Positions 24,778 through 33,775 of a stretch of DNA of 64,000 nt are shown here, piece by piece. The position numbers and the translations under genes are program-made. The stretch's first letter is position 1; each line of letters opens with the position of its first letter. The DNA is from HK1 sp965202735 (GTDB taxonomy: Bacteria; Pseudomonadota; Gammaproteobacteria; HK1). The DNA lies in NCBI GenBank assembly GCA_965202735.1, contig OZ241844.1, positions 1,612,001-1,676,000 of the forward strand, written 5' to 3'. Under the pieces are notes generated by a model that did not search any database, had not been told where the DNA came from, and saw only the letters and a list, made by a program, of their open reading frames with translations.

Positions 24778-26360
24778 CACTCCCACTCGATCGTCGCCGG
24801 CGGCTTCCCCGAGACGTCGTAGACCACGCGGGACACCCCCGGGATCTCGTTGATGATGCGGCTCGAGACCCGGTCGAGGAGCGCATGGGGCAGGCGCGCC
24901 CAGCTCGCGGTCATGAAGTCCACGGTCTCCACCGCCCGCACCGCGATGACGTGCTCGTAGCGGCGCCGGTCGCCGGTGACGCCGACCGACCGGACCGGCA
25001 GGTACACCGCGAACGCCTGGCTCACGGAGTCGTAGAGCCCGGCCGCGCGCAGCTCCTCGATGAAGATCGCGTCGGCGCGGCGGAGCACCTCGGCGTACTC
25101 CCTCCTCACCTCGCCGAGGATGCGCACGCCGAGACCGGGGCCCGGGAAGGGATGCCGGTGGACGAGCTCACGCGCCAGCCCGAGCTCCAGCCCGATGGCC
25201 CGCACCTCGTCCTTGAACAGCTCGCGCAGCGGCTCGACGAGGCGCAGGTTCATCCGCTCCGGGAGCCCGCCCACGTTGTGATGCGACTTGATGACGTGGG
25301 CCTTGCCGGTCGCGGCGCCCGCGGACTCGATGACGTCGGGGTAGATGGTGCCCTGCGCGAGCCAGCGGACCCCGTCGAGCTTCGCCGCCTCCTCCTCGAA
25401 GATCTCGATGAACGCGCGGCCGATGCGCCGGCGCTTCTCCTCCGGGTCGGCGACGCCGGCCAGCGCGGCGAGGAAACGGTCCCCGGCGTCGACCCGGCGC
25501 ACGTCGACCCCGAGGTGCCCGGCGAACGCCGCCATGACCTGGTCGCCCTCGTGGAGCCGCAGCAGGCCGTTGTCGACGAAGATGCAGGTCAGGCGATCGC
25601 CGACCGCGCGGTGGAGCAGGGCCGCGGCCACCGAGGAGTCGACGCCGCCGGAGAGCGCGAGCAGGACCCGGTCGTCCCCGATCTCGCGGCGCACCCGCGT
25701 GATCGCGTCGTCGATGATCGCGGCCGGGGTCCAGCCCGGCGCACAGCCGCAGACGTCGTGCACGAACCGGCGCAGGATGCGCGCGCCCTGGCGGGTGTGG
25801 GTGACCTCGGGATGGAACTGCAGGCCGTAGAAGCCGCGCTCCTCGTCGGCGATGCCGGCGATGGGGGCGTTCCCGGTGGAGGCGATGCGCCTGAATCCGG
25901 GCGGCAGCGAGCACACGCGGTCGCCGTGGCTCATCCACACGTCCAGCAGCCCGTGGCCCTCGGCGTTCACCTCGTCCTCGATGCCGGCGAGCAGCCGCGA
26001 GTGCCCGCGCGCGCGGACCCGGGCGTATCCGAACTCGCGGTGCCCGGAGGTCTCGACCGCCCCGCCGAGCTGCGCCGCCATCGCCTGCATGCCGTAGCAG
26101 ATGCCGAGCACCGGCACCCCCAGCTCGAACGCCGCGTCCGGAGCCCGGTATCCGGCCGGCTCGTTCACCGACTCGGGGCCGCCGGAGAGGACGAGGCCCT
26201 TCGGGGCCAGGGCGCGGAGCCGCTCGGGGGGAAGATCGAAGGCGTGGATCTCGCAGTACACGTTCGCCTCGCGCACCCGCCGGGCGATGAGCCGGGTGTA
26301 CTGCGAGCCGAAGTCGAGGATGACGATCCGGTCGGCGTGGATGTCGGTGGCGGCGGTCAA
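24777..26360 (-). CDS. guaA: GMP synthase (glutamine-hydrolysing)
   Basis: A 527-residue bifunctional enzyme: class I glutamine amidotransferase with Cys88 in GICYGMQ and His/Glu in LQFHPEVTH, then the ATP-pyrophosphatase domain with SGGVDSS, then the dimerisation domain ending KPPATIEWE. It aminates XMP to GMP in the cytoplasm. It lies downstream of guaB on the same strand after a 216-bp gap. That gap carries a short repeat (CCGTTCCGCCGG near 26446 and 26547) and no gene. tadA follows by overlap. Confidence 0.98.
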   Translation of the reverse strand: MTAATDIHADRIVILDFGSQYTRLIARRVREANVYCEIHAFDLPPERLRALAPKGLVLSGGPESVNEPAGYRAPDAAFELGVPVLGICYGMQAMAAQLGGAVETSGHREFGYARVRARGHSRLLAGIEDEVNAEGHGLLDVWMSHGDRVCSLPPGFRRIASTGNAPIAGIADEERGFYGLQFHPEVTHTRQGARILRRFVHDVCGCAPGWTPAAIIDDAITRVRREIGDDRVLLALSGGVDSSVAAALLHRAVGDRLTCIFVDNGLLRLHEGDQVMAAFAGHLGVDVRRVDAGDRFLAALAGVADPEEKRRRIGRAFIEIFEEEAAKLDGVRWLAQGTIYPDVIESAGAATGKAHVIKSHHNVGGLPERMNLRLVEPLRELFKDEVRAIGLELGLARELVHRHPFPGPGLGVRILGEVRREYAEVLRRADAIFIEELRAAGLYDSVSQAFAVYLPVRSVGVTGDRRRYEHVIAVRAVETVDFMTASWARLPHALLDRVSSRIINEIPGVSRVVYDVSGKPPATIEWE

Positions 26361-26576
26361 GGGGCGATCCTTTCGCGGCGGACCCGGCTCACGCGGCGCG
26401 TTCCCGTCGAGGCCGGCCCCGCCGGACCCTGCCGGTCAACCGGTCCGTTCCGCCGGAGTGTGCATCCGATCCTGTGGTGCTCTCCCCCGAAGCGAGGGCC
26501 TCCCGGGACCGGAAGCGAGGGGTCCCGCACATCGGACATACACCCGTTCCGCCGGTGGCGCGGCGCTTCGCGCCGG

Positions 26577-28043
26577 CTAGCCGACCCGGTAATTCGGGGC
26601 TTCCCTAGTGATGCTCACGTCGTGGACGTGACTCTCGCGCATCCCGGCGCTGGTGAGCTGGACGAACCGCGCGTTCTCCCGGAACTCTTCGAGATTCCGG
26701 CAGCCCGTGTAGCCCAGGCTTGCCCGCAAGCCCCCGATGAGCTGGTCGATGACCGCGGAGAGCGGACCCTTGTACGGCACCCGGCCCTCGACCCCCTCCG
26801 GCATGAGCTTCTCCAGTTCGGTGACCGTGTCCTGGAAGTAGCGGTCCCGCGACCCTTCGCTCCCGCCCATCGCGCCGAGCGAACCCATTCCCCGGTACGA
26901 CTTGTACGAGCGTCCCTGGTAGAGCTCGACCTCGCCCGGTGATTCCTCGGTGCCGGCGAACAGGCTTCCCACCATCACCGCGTGCCCGCCCGCCGCAATG
27001 GCCTTCGCGGCGTCGCCGGAGTAGCGGACTCCGCCGTCGGCGATGACCGGAACGCGGCTCGCGTGTACCGCCCGGCTCACCTCGTCGATCGCCGTAAGCT
27101 GCGGAACGCCGACCCCGGCCACGACCCGGGTGGTACAGATCGACCCCGGCCCGATGCCGACCTTCACCGCGTCGCACCCGGCCTGCACGAGCGCCCGGGC
27201 GCCCTCCGCGGTGGCGACGTTGCCCGCGATGACCTGCACGTCCGGCCAGCGCTGCTTGATGGAGCGCACCCGATTGACGACTCCCTGGGAGTGGCCGTGC
27301 GCGGTGTCGACGACGACCACGTCGACCCCCGCCGCGACGAGCGCCTCGACCCGTTCGTCGGTGCCCGGCCCGGTGCCGACCGCGGCGCCCGCCCGGAGCT
27401 GCTCGTGCTCGTCCTTGCAGGCGTCGGGATATTCGTGCGCCTTCTGGATGTCCTTGACCGTCACCAGTCCGCGCAGCTCGAAGTCGCCGTTCACCACCAG
27501 GACCTTCTCGATCCGGTGCGTGTGCAGGAGCTGCCGGATGTCGCCCCGGGAGGCGCCCTCGCGCACCGTGACGAGCTTGTCCTTCGGCGTCATGACGCTC
27601 GCGACGGGGGCGTCGTGGCGGGTCTCGAAGCGCAGGTCGCGGTTGGTGACGATGCCGACGAGCTCCGTGCCGTCGACCACCGGGACCCCGGAGATGTCGT
27701 GCTGCCGGGTCAGCTCGATCACCTCGCGGATGCTCGCCCGTGGTGACACCGTGATGGGGTCGGCGATGACTCCGCTCTCGAACTTCTTGACCGCGCGTAC
27801 CTGCCGCGCCTGCTCCTCCGCGGTCATGTTCTTGTGGATAATGCCGATGCCGCCGGCCTGCGCGATGCCGATCGCGAGCCGTGCCTCGGTGACCGTGTCC
27901 ATCGCCGAGGAGACGAACGGAATGTTCAGCTCGATGTTGCGGGTGAGCCGCGAGGACAGCTCGGTGTCGCGGGGGAGCACCTCGGAGTAGCCGGGAACCA
28001 GGAGGACGTCGTCGAACGTGAACGCCTGCTTCACCTCCAGCAT
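26577..28043 (-). CDS. guaB: IMP dehydrogenase
   Basis: A 488-residue (beta/alpha)8-barrel enzyme with the CBS pair inserted at about 93-205. The catalytic Cys is in GIGPGSICTTR, and the flap carries RSYKSYRGMGSLGAM. It oxidises IMP to XMP with NAD+, the step before GuaA. The start MLEVKQAFTFDDVLL at 28043 is the family start; the frame remains open upstream into MITE copy 3, which sits about 85 bp before the gene and may contain or displace its promoter. Confidence 0.98.
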   Translation of the reverse strand: MLEVKQAFTFDDVLLVPGYSEVLPRDTELSSRLTRNIELNIPFVSSAMDTVTEARLAIGIAQAGGIGIIHKNMTAEEQARQVRAVKKFESGVIADPITVSPRASIREVIELTRQHDISGVPVVDGTELVGIVTNRDLRFETRHDAPVASVMTPKDKLVTVREGASRGDIRQLLHTHRIEKVLVVNGDFELRGLVTVKDIQKAHEYPDACKDEHEQLRAGAAVGTGPGTDERVEALVAAGVDVVVVDTAHGHSQGVVNRVRSIKQRWPDVQVIAGNVATAEGARALVQAGCDAVKVGIGPGSICTTRVVAGVGVPQLTAIDEVSRAVHASRVPVIADGGVRYSGDAAKAIAAGGHAVMVGSLFAGTEESPGEVELYQGRSYKSYRGMGSLGAMGGSEGSRDRYFQDTVTELEKLMPEGVEGRVPYKGPLSAVIDQLIGGLRASLGYTGCRNLEEFRENARFVQLTSAGMRESHVHDVSITREAPNYRVG

Positions 28044-28127
28044 CGGACGGGGCTCCTGGCGGGGTCGCGGGATGGCCGGGCAGTATAGGCCGCGCGGTGA
28101 TCCCGGTAAACGAGCCGCGACGCGAAA

Positions 28128-28249
28128 CAGCCATTCCCGCCAGGCGGAGACATGCTCCTGAACTCCCCTCGACCCGGCGCCCCGAGGGTCGGAATCGCGC
28201 CGGAATCCCACCACGGTACGGCCTCTCCGGGCGCTGGCGGGAGCTGCTG
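28128..28249 (-). mobile_element. 122-bp MITE, copy 3
   Basis: A full copy between guaB and the nucleoside hydrolase/ribokinase gene. Flanks GACGCGAAA (28119-28127) and GACGCGAAG (28250-28258) match at 8 of 9 positions, a slightly decayed target duplication. Confidence 0.9.
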
Positions 28250-28321
28250 GACGCGAAGCCTTCGTGGCGCAACCGGTCCCCCGGCCGCGGGCAGAGGCGC
28301 GCGGGCAGCGGGAAATCCGGC

Positions 28322-29830
28322 GTGATCGGGCGCCGCGGTCCGCGCCCGGTCGTCATCGACACCGATGTCGGCATCGACGACACCCTCGCGATCGTGCTGG
28401 CGCTGCGCTCGCGGGAATTGCGCGTCGAGCTCGTCACCACCGTCGCCGGCAATGCCGGGCTGCGGGCGGCGACCGACAACGCGCGCCGCGTGCTCGCCCT
28501 CCTCGACCCGGCGGAACCGCCACGGCTGGTGGCGGGCGCAGCGCGGCCTCTGCGCGGCCGTTCACCGACCGCCGCCAGGGTGCACGGCGACGACGGCCTG
28601 GCCGGGCTCTCGCGCGTGCGCGACTCCAGGGGCCGCCTCCTGTTTCCCGCGAGCCGTGGGCCGCTCCCCGCCCGCGAAGGCGCTGCGTCCGCGATCGTCG
28701 CCAAGGCGCGCGAGCATGGCGGGGCGCTCACCGTCGTCGCCCTCGGCCCGCTCACCAACCTCGCACGGGCGCTCGACACGGATTCATCGGCGATGCGGGC
28801 CGTGGGACGGCTGATCGTGATGGGCGGCGCCGTCGAGGCCCCGGGCAACATGACCGCGGCCGCGGAGTTCAACTTCCACTTCGACCCGGAAGCCGCGGAC
28901 CGAGTCCTCACCTCCGGGATGCGGATCACGCTCGTCGGGCTCGACGTGACCCGGCGGGTGCGCCTTCGCTGGCCCGTGGTACGCGATGCGCTGGGCGGCA
29001 ACGAGTCCCCGCGCGCCCTCGCCATCCGTCACCTGACCCGCCCGGCCGACACGAACGACGACGGCCTGCTCCTGCACGACCCGCTCGCCATGGCGGTTGC
29101 GGTCGTGGCCCTGATCGCGGTGGACGCGGCCGGTCACAACCAGATTGCGGTTGCATCGGGCGCCAACTCGCGCCTCCGGCCGGCTCACCTGAGGGAGGGG
29201 CTGCGGCGCGTGCACATGGGCTCGGTCGTCATCGCCCAGCTCGAGGTGCCGCTCGACACCGTGGAAGCCGCATTCCGCGCCGCCCGGCGCGCGGGAGCCA
29301 CGACGATGCTCAACCCCGCTCCCGTTCCCTCCTCCGCCGGCAAGGCCCGTGCGACCGCCCTCACTCGATCCGCTCCGAATGAAGCGCCGCTCGTCGGGCT
29401 GCTGCCGCAGACGCTCGTCACGCTCACCGACGTGGTGGTCGTCAACCGGATCGAGGCGGAGCAGCTCGCCGGCCTGTCGGTGACCGGCATCGTCCATGCG
29501 CGGCGGGCAGCGGCGGTGCTGATCGAAGGCGGGTTCGGCGCCGCGGTGGTGACTCTCGGCGACCGGGGGGCGGTCTGGACGGACGCCGCAGGCGGCGGGC
29601 GCGCCGCGGCGCCCAGAGTCAAGGCCATCGACACGGTCGGCGCCGGCGATACCTTCGTCGGCTATCTGGCATCCGGTCTGGCCCGCGGCGCTGCGCTCGG
29701 CGACAGCGTGACCGAAGCGGTGCATGCGGCCGCGCTCGCGGTGACCCGCCGCGGCGCACAGTCCGGAATCCCGCGCCGGGCCGAGGTCGCACGTTCCGTT
29801 TCCGCCGGGACCCGGTCTCCCGGGTCCTGA
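28322..29830 (+). CDS. Chimera: nucleoside hydrolase joined to C-terminal ribokinase
   Basis: One 502-residue frame from a GTG at 28322. Residues 1-260 are an inosine/uridine-type nucleoside hydrolase: VIDTDVGIDDTLA with the Ca2+ Asp cluster (Asp13, 15, 19, 20), MGGAVEAPGNMTAAAEFNFHFD-type core, and LLHDPLA (His252, Asp253). Its last roughly 65 residues are missing. From about 266 it reads as ribokinase (VDAAGHNQIAVASGAN, QLEVPLDTVEAAF, NPAPV, DTVGAGDTFVGY with Asp443) to the end. That matches E. coli RbsK from about residue 100, so the ribose-binding N-terminus is absent. It probably arose by in-frame deletion between adjacent genes; kinase activity is unlikely. Confidence 0.85.
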   Translation: MIGRRGPRPVVIDTDVGIDDTLAIVLALRSRELRVELVTTVAGNAGLRAATDNARRVLALLDPAEPPRLVAGAARPLRGRSPTAARVHGDDGLAGLSRVRDSRGRLLFPASRGPLPAREGAASAIVAKAREHGGALTVVALGPLTNLARALDTDSSAMRAVGRLIVMGGAVEAPGNMTAAAEFNFHFDPEAADRVLTSGMRITLVGLDVTRRVRLRWPVVRDALGGNESPRALAIRHLTRPADTNDDGLLLHDPLAMAVAVVALIAVDAAGHNQIAVASGANSRLRPAHLREGLRRVHMGSVVIAQLEVPLDTVEAAFRAARRAGATTMLNPAPVPSSAGKARATALTRSAPNEAPLVGLLPQTLVTLTDVVVVNRIEAEQLAGLSVTGIVHARRAAAVLIEGGFGAAVVTLGDRGAVWTDAAGGGRAAAPRVKAIDTVGAGDTFVGYLASGLARGAALGDSVTEAVHAAALAVTRRGAQSGIPRRAEVARSVSAGTRSPGS

Positions 29831-29952
29831 CGAGGCACGACCGTTCCCATCGGGCTCCCACCGTATCCGACCGGGGGCCGCGAGCGCGGGGGCGTCCGGC
29901 CACCCCTCGGATCCCGCCCCGACGGCTCGCGCGGGCGGCGCTGTCGGCGCCG

Positions 29953-30167
29953 CAGCGATTCCCGCCAATGCCCGAAGAGGCCGTACCGTGGTGGAATCGT
30001 GATGCGATTTCGACCTTCGGGGCGCCGGGTCGAGGGGATCTCGGGGGCCTGTTCCCGCCAGCGCCCGAAGAGGCCGTACCGTGGTGGAATCGTGGTGCGA
30101 TTTCGACCTTCGGGGCGTCGGGTCGAGGGGATCTCGGGGGCCTGTTCCCGCCTGGCGGGAATGGCTG
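29953..30167 (+). mobile_element. MITE copy 4, a 215-bp tandem dimer
   Basis: Two element bodies in direct orientation, 93 bp apart, share one left end (CAGCGATTCCCGCCA at 29953) and one right end (GGCGGGAATGGCTG ending 30167). The pair is bounded by a perfect 9-bp duplication TCGGCGCCG (29944-29952 and 30168-30176). It occupies the space just upstream of xseA; the 120 bp to its left shows no gene. Confidence 0.93.
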
Positions 30168-30219
30168 TCGGCGCCGTCACGGACTTGTCGTCATCCACCG
30201 GTCGCGGCAGCATCGCGGG

Positions 30220-31587
30220 ATGTCCGACGCGCCCCTGTCCGCCGCCGCCGACCCTTTCGCCCGCGACGTCTACACCGTCTCGCGCCTGAACCTCGACGCC
30301 CGGGCGATGCTGGAGGAGACGTTCTCGACGGTGTGGGTCGAGGGCGAGGTCTCCAACCTCGCGCGCCCGCGTTCCGGCCACGTCTACTTCACGCTCAAGG
30401 ACGAGCACTGCCAGGTGCGGTGCGCGATGTTCCGCATGTACCAGCGCACGCTCTCGTTCGTGCCGGAGAACGGGATGCAGGTGCTCACCCACGCGAAGGT
30501 CGGCCTCTACCCCGAGCGCGGCGAGTTCCAGCTCGTCGTGCGGTACATGGAGGAGGCCGGCGCCGGGGCGTTGCGCCGCGCCTTCGACGCGCTGAAGGGC
30601 CGGCTCGGCGCGGAGGGGCTGTTCGACGCCGCACACAAGCGCCCGCTGCCCGTCCTGCCGCGGTGCATCGGAGTCGTCACCTCCCCTTCCGGCGCGGCGG
30701 TGCACGACATCCTGAGCGTACTGGACCGGCGGTTCCCGGCCGTGCCGGTGGTGATCCATCCGGTGCCGGTCCAGGGCGCCGGAGCGGGGGAGACGATCGC
30801 GCGCATGATCGATCTCGCCTGCGAGCGGTCCGAGTGCGACGTGCTCATCCTCGCCCGCGGCGGCGGGTCGCTCGAGGACCTCTGGGCCTTCAACGAGGAA
30901 GTGGTGGCGCGGGCGATGCACCGGGCGTCGATCCCGATCGTCACCGGGGTCGGACACGAGGTCGACTTCACCATCGCGGACCTCGTCGCGGACCTGCGGG
31001 CGCCGACCCCGTCCGCAGCGGCGGAATCCGTCGTGCCCGACGCGGCCGAGTGGGCGGCGCGGTACCGCGGCTTCGAGGCTCGGCTGGTCGCCGCGGCGCG
31101 CCGCGGGCTGGCGGCGCGCCGCGGCGAAGTGCGGATACTGGCGAAGCGGCTGGTGCACCCGCGGCGGAGGCTGTTCGATCACTCCCAGAAGCTCGACGCA
31201 ATCACGATGCGCCTGTCGCGGGCCGCGAACGCGGGGGTGCGCGAGCGCCGGACGCGGCTCTCGACCCTCGCGGCCCGGCTCGCGCGCCATGCGCCGGACC
31301 GGACCGTCGAGATCCATCGTTCCCGGTGCGAGGCGCTCGAACGGCGTCTGGGGCGGGCGGCGCGCGCCGGGCTCGCCCGGCGCCGCTCTCGCGTGGCGGC
31401 GCTTGCGCGGGCGCTCGGCGCATTCGGACCCCAGGCGACGCTCGAACGGGGGTATTCCATCCTGCTTCGCGACGACAGCCAAGTGGTGCGGGATGCGTCC
31501 GAAGTGCGTCCCGGGGAGCCCCTGCGCGCCCGGCTCGCACGGGGGGCGCTCGACCTCGACGTCGCCGCCGTCAAGCCGGAAGAGTGA
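30220..31587 (+). CDS. xseA: Exodeoxyribonuclease VII large subunit
   Basis: A 455-residue protein: N-terminal OB-fold (VWVEGEVSNLARPRSGHVYFTLKD-type segment), catalytic region with VVTSPSGAAVHDIL, ILARGGGSLEDLWAFNEE and VGHEVDFTIADLVADLRAPTPSAAAE, then a long coiled-coil region and the end LERGYSIL. With XseB it degrades single-stranded DNA from both ends. The start MSDAPLSAAADPF at 30220 is preceded by a weak GCGGGA. The frame stays open into the upstream MITE dimer. xseB is not adjacent. MITE copy 5 begins 4 bases after the stop codon. Confidence 0.96.
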   Translation: MSDAPLSAAADPFARDVYTVSRLNLDARAMLEETFSTVWVEGEVSNLARPRSGHVYFTLKDEHCQVRCAMFRMYQRTLSFVPENGMQVLTHAKVGLYPERGEFQLVVRYMEEAGAGALRRAFDALKGRLGAEGLFDAAHKRPLPVLPRCIGVVTSPSGAAVHDILSVLDRRFPAVPVVIHPVPVQGAGAGETIARMIDLACERSECDVLILARGGGSLEDLWAFNEEVVARAMHRASIPIVTGVGHEVDFTIADLVADLRAPTPSAAAESVVPDAAEWAARYRGFEARLVAAARRGLAARRGEVRILAKRLVHPRRRLFDHSQKLDAITMRLSRAANAGVRERRTRLSTLAARLARHAPDRTVEIHRSRCEALERRLGRAARAGLARRRSRVAALARALGAFGPQATLERGYSILLRDDSQVVRDASEVRPGEPLRARLARGALDLDVAAVKPEE

Positions 31588-31591
31588 TGCG

Positions 31592-31714
31592 CAGCGGTTC
31601 CCGCCAACGCCCGGAGAGGCCGTACCGTGGCGGGATTCCGGCGCGGTCTCGACCCTCGGGGCGCCGGGTCGAGGGGGAATGCGGGAGCATGTTTCCGCCT
31701 GGCGGGAACTGCCG
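31592..31714 (+). mobile_element. 122-bp MITE, copy 5
   Basis: Begins CAGCGGTTCCCGCCA just after the xseA stop and ends near GGCGGGAACTGCCG. Flanks AGTGATGCG (31583-31591) and GGCGATGCG (31715-31723) agree at 7 of 9, so the target duplication includes the xseA stop codon. Its terminal hairpin could serve as a transcript end for xseA. Confidence 0.85.
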
Positions 31715-31727
31715 GGCGATGCGCCAG

Positions 31728-31855
31728 GGCCACCCGGAAGCCGCGGTCAACAACGGCCGCCGGACCGGAATCCCGCACGGTGCTCGGCGGTCTTTCGGTA
31801 TCGAAAGCCCCGCTCGGACGTCTGATGAAACGCTCTTCACGACTTCCGGACGGCC
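31728..31855 (+). repeat. Second dispersed family (about 125 bp), diverged copy
   Basis: Starts GGCCACCCGGAAGCC and ends with an approximate inverse, GACTTCCGGACGGCC. The middle (GGCGGTCTTTCGGTATCGAA) matches the copies at 51926 and 55360. It lies directly after MITE copy 5. Flanking sequence shares GATGCGCC on both sides (near 31718 and 31862). Confidence 0.65.
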
Positions 31856-32003
31856 CTGAGTGATGCGCCGCAGGCTCCGGGACCCGGGGCGCCGGCCTCC
31901 GGGCTGACACGCTTCGGGACGAGGGGCGCATGTCCGTCGAGGCCCGGGGCGCATGAAGGCTCCTTGCCCCCGCCATCGCCGCGCGCTCCCCCGCCGCTCC
32001 CGC

Positions 32004-32975
32004 TCAGGCCACCGCCTCGCCGGCCGCCTGTCGGTCCGCGTGATAGGACGAGCGTACCAGCGGGCCGCTGGCGACGTTGTCGAACCCGAGGGCTCGGGCC
32101 TCCGCCGCCAGCGCCTCGAACTCCGCCGGCTCCCAGAAGCGCTCGACCGCGAGATGGTGGCGGCTCGGCTGGAGGTACTGGCCGATGGTCAGCATCCCGC
32201 AGCGGTGCCGGCGCAGGTCACGCATCACCGCGACGACTTCGTCGCAAGTCTCTCCGAGCCCGACCATCAGCCCCGACTTGGTCGGCACCTCCGGGTGCTC
32301 GGCCCCGAACCGTTCCAGCAGGTCCAGGGACCACCCGTAGTCGGAGCCCGGACGCGCCTTGCGGTACAGCCGCGGCACCGTTTCGAGGTTGTGGTTGAAC
32401 ACGTCCGGCGGGGCTTGCGCGAGACGCTCGAGCGCGACGTCCATGCGGCCGCGGAAGTCGGGGACGAGGATCTCGACGCGGGTATCCGGGCTCGCTTCGC
32501 GCACCGCCCGCACGCAGGCTGCGAAGTGCCCCGCGCCGCCGTCGCGCAGATCGTCGCGATCGACGGACGTGATCACCACGTAGCGCAGCCGGAGCACCCC
32601 GATCGCCTTCGCCAGACGCGCCGGCTCGTCGGGGTCGAGGGGGGCCGGGCGGCCGTGCGCGACATCGCAGAACGGGCAGCGGCGGGTGCAGAGATCGCCC
32701 ATGATCATGAACGTCGCGGTGCCGTGCGAGAAGCACTCCGCGAGGTTCGGGCACGAAGCCTCCTCGCACACGCTGTGCAGGCCCTGCTCGCGCAGCAGGC
32801 GCTTCACCCGTCCCACCGCCGGACCGGACGGCGCCCGCACCCGGATCCAGGGGGGCTTCCTCGGCAGGGGTCCCTCGGTCGGGATCACCTTCACGGGGAT
32901 GCGGGAGGTCTTGTCGCGCCCGCGCATCTCGCGCGACGGGCGCTGTCGGGATCCCGGGTCGGCAAAGGAGCTCAT
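32004..32975 (-). CDS. lipA: Lipoyl synthase
   Basis: A 323-residue radical SAM enzyme. The auxiliary cluster is bound by CEEASCPNLAEC and the SAM cluster by CTRRCPFC. VFNHNLETVPRLYRKARPGSDYGWSL, KSGLMVGLGETCDEV and IGQYLQPSRHHL are family blocks. It inserts two sulfurs into octanoyl-lipoyl domains, such as that of AceF encoded 5 kb away. Start at 32975 (MSSFADPGS) or two codons earlier. lipB is not nearby. The 150 bp between repeat family 2 and the gene end show nothing else. Confidence 0.97.
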   Translation of the reverse strand: MSSFADPGSRQRPSREMRGRDKTSRIPVKVIPTEGPLPRKPPWIRVRAPSGPAVGRVKRLLREQGLHSVCEEASCPNLAECFSHGTATFMIMGDLCTRRCPFCDVAHGRPAPLDPDEPARLAKAIGVLRLRYVVITSVDRDDLRDGGAGHFAACVRAVREASPDTRVEILVPDFRGRMDVALERLAQAPPDVFNHNLETVPRLYRKARPGSDYGWSLDLLERFGAEHPEVPTKSGLMVGLGETCDEVVAVMRDLRRHRCGMLTIGQYLQPSRHHLAVERFWEPAEFEALAAEARALGFDNVASGPLVRSSYHADRQAAGEAVA

Positions 32976-33053
32976 GCCCACAGTATAGGGTACGTTCCGC
33001 CATCTTCGGGCAGCGGCGGGGAGCCGCTCCGGGAGCCGCTCGCGCCGTCGCCG

Positions 33054-33683
33054 TCAGTCCGCTCGGGACGACTCCCCGCGCCCGTCCCACAGGTTCACGA
33101 TGGTGCAGAACAGCTCCGCCGCCTTCCCGGCGTCATAGATCGCCGAATGGGCGTCGCGGGCATCCCACGCGAGGCCCGCCGCCTCCACCGCGCGGGCGAG
33201 CACCGTCTGGCCGAAGGCGAGGCCCCCGAGGGTCGCGGTGTCGAAGGCGGAGAAGGGGTGGAAGGGATTGCGCTTGAACGCGGTGCGCCTGACCGCCGCG
33301 TTGAGAAAGGACAGATCGAACGCGGGATTGTGTCCGACCAGCACCGCGCGGGTGCACCCGTGGCCGCGCACCGCCTTGCGCACCGGATCGAGCACGACCC
33401 GCAACGCCTCCCGCTCGGGCCGGGCGCCACGCAGCGGGCTGTCGGGGACGATTCCGTTGAACTCCAGCGCCCTCGGGTCGATGCGGGCATCCGGGAACGG
33501 CTCGACATGGGCCGAGTGGGTCGCCTCGATCCGCCATCGGCCGGCGCCGTCCACCCCGAGCAGCACCACCGCGATCTCGAGGAGCGCGTCGGTCTCGGCA
33601 TTGAAGCCACCGGTCTCGACATCCACCGCCACCGGAAGATACCCGCGAAACCGGCCGGCGACCTCCCCCGGCCGCGCGCTCAT
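33054..33683 (-). CDS. rnt: Ribonuclease T
   Basis: A 209-residue DEDDh exonuclease: VAVDVETGGFN (Asp21, Glu23), VGHNPAFDLSFLNAA, and DAHSAIYDAGKAAELF with the final His and Asp. The RNase T hallmarks FRGYLPVAVDVETGGF and RNPFHPFSAFDTATLGGLAFGQTVL are present. It trims the CCA end of tRNA and matures stable RNA 3' ends, mostly in gammaproteobacteria. Start at 33683 (MSARPGEVAG) or 33698; both lie within a direct repeat that also covers the pyrC stop. It follows pyrC on the same strand with 70 bp between. Confidence 0.95.
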   Translation of the reverse strand: MSARPGEVAGRFRGYLPVAVDVETGGFNAETDALLEIAVVLLGVDGAGRWRIEATHSAHVEPFPDARIDPRALEFNGIVPDSPLRGARPEREALRVVLDPVRKAVRGHGCTRAVLVGHNPAFDLSFLNAAVRRTAFKRNPFHPFSAFDTATLGGLAFGQTVLARAVEAAGLAWDARDAHSAIYDAGKAAELFCTIVNLWDGRGESSRAD

Positions 33684-33775
33684 GCCACGAGACGCCATGC
33701 GGCACCCCCGCTTGCCGAGGTCGTCGATGGCCTTGCGCGCCCCGGTCGCGCGCTCATGCCACGAGGCGCCATGCG
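33666..33775. repeat. Direct repeat pair, period 74 bp, joining rnt start and pyrC stop
   Basis: Two 36-bp copies (core CGCGCTCATGCCACGAG) lie at 33666-33701 and 33740-33775 with three mismatches. One copy covers the rnt start codon, the other the pyrC stop codon. A segmental duplication of the pyrC tail may have created the rnt start. Confidence 0.85.
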
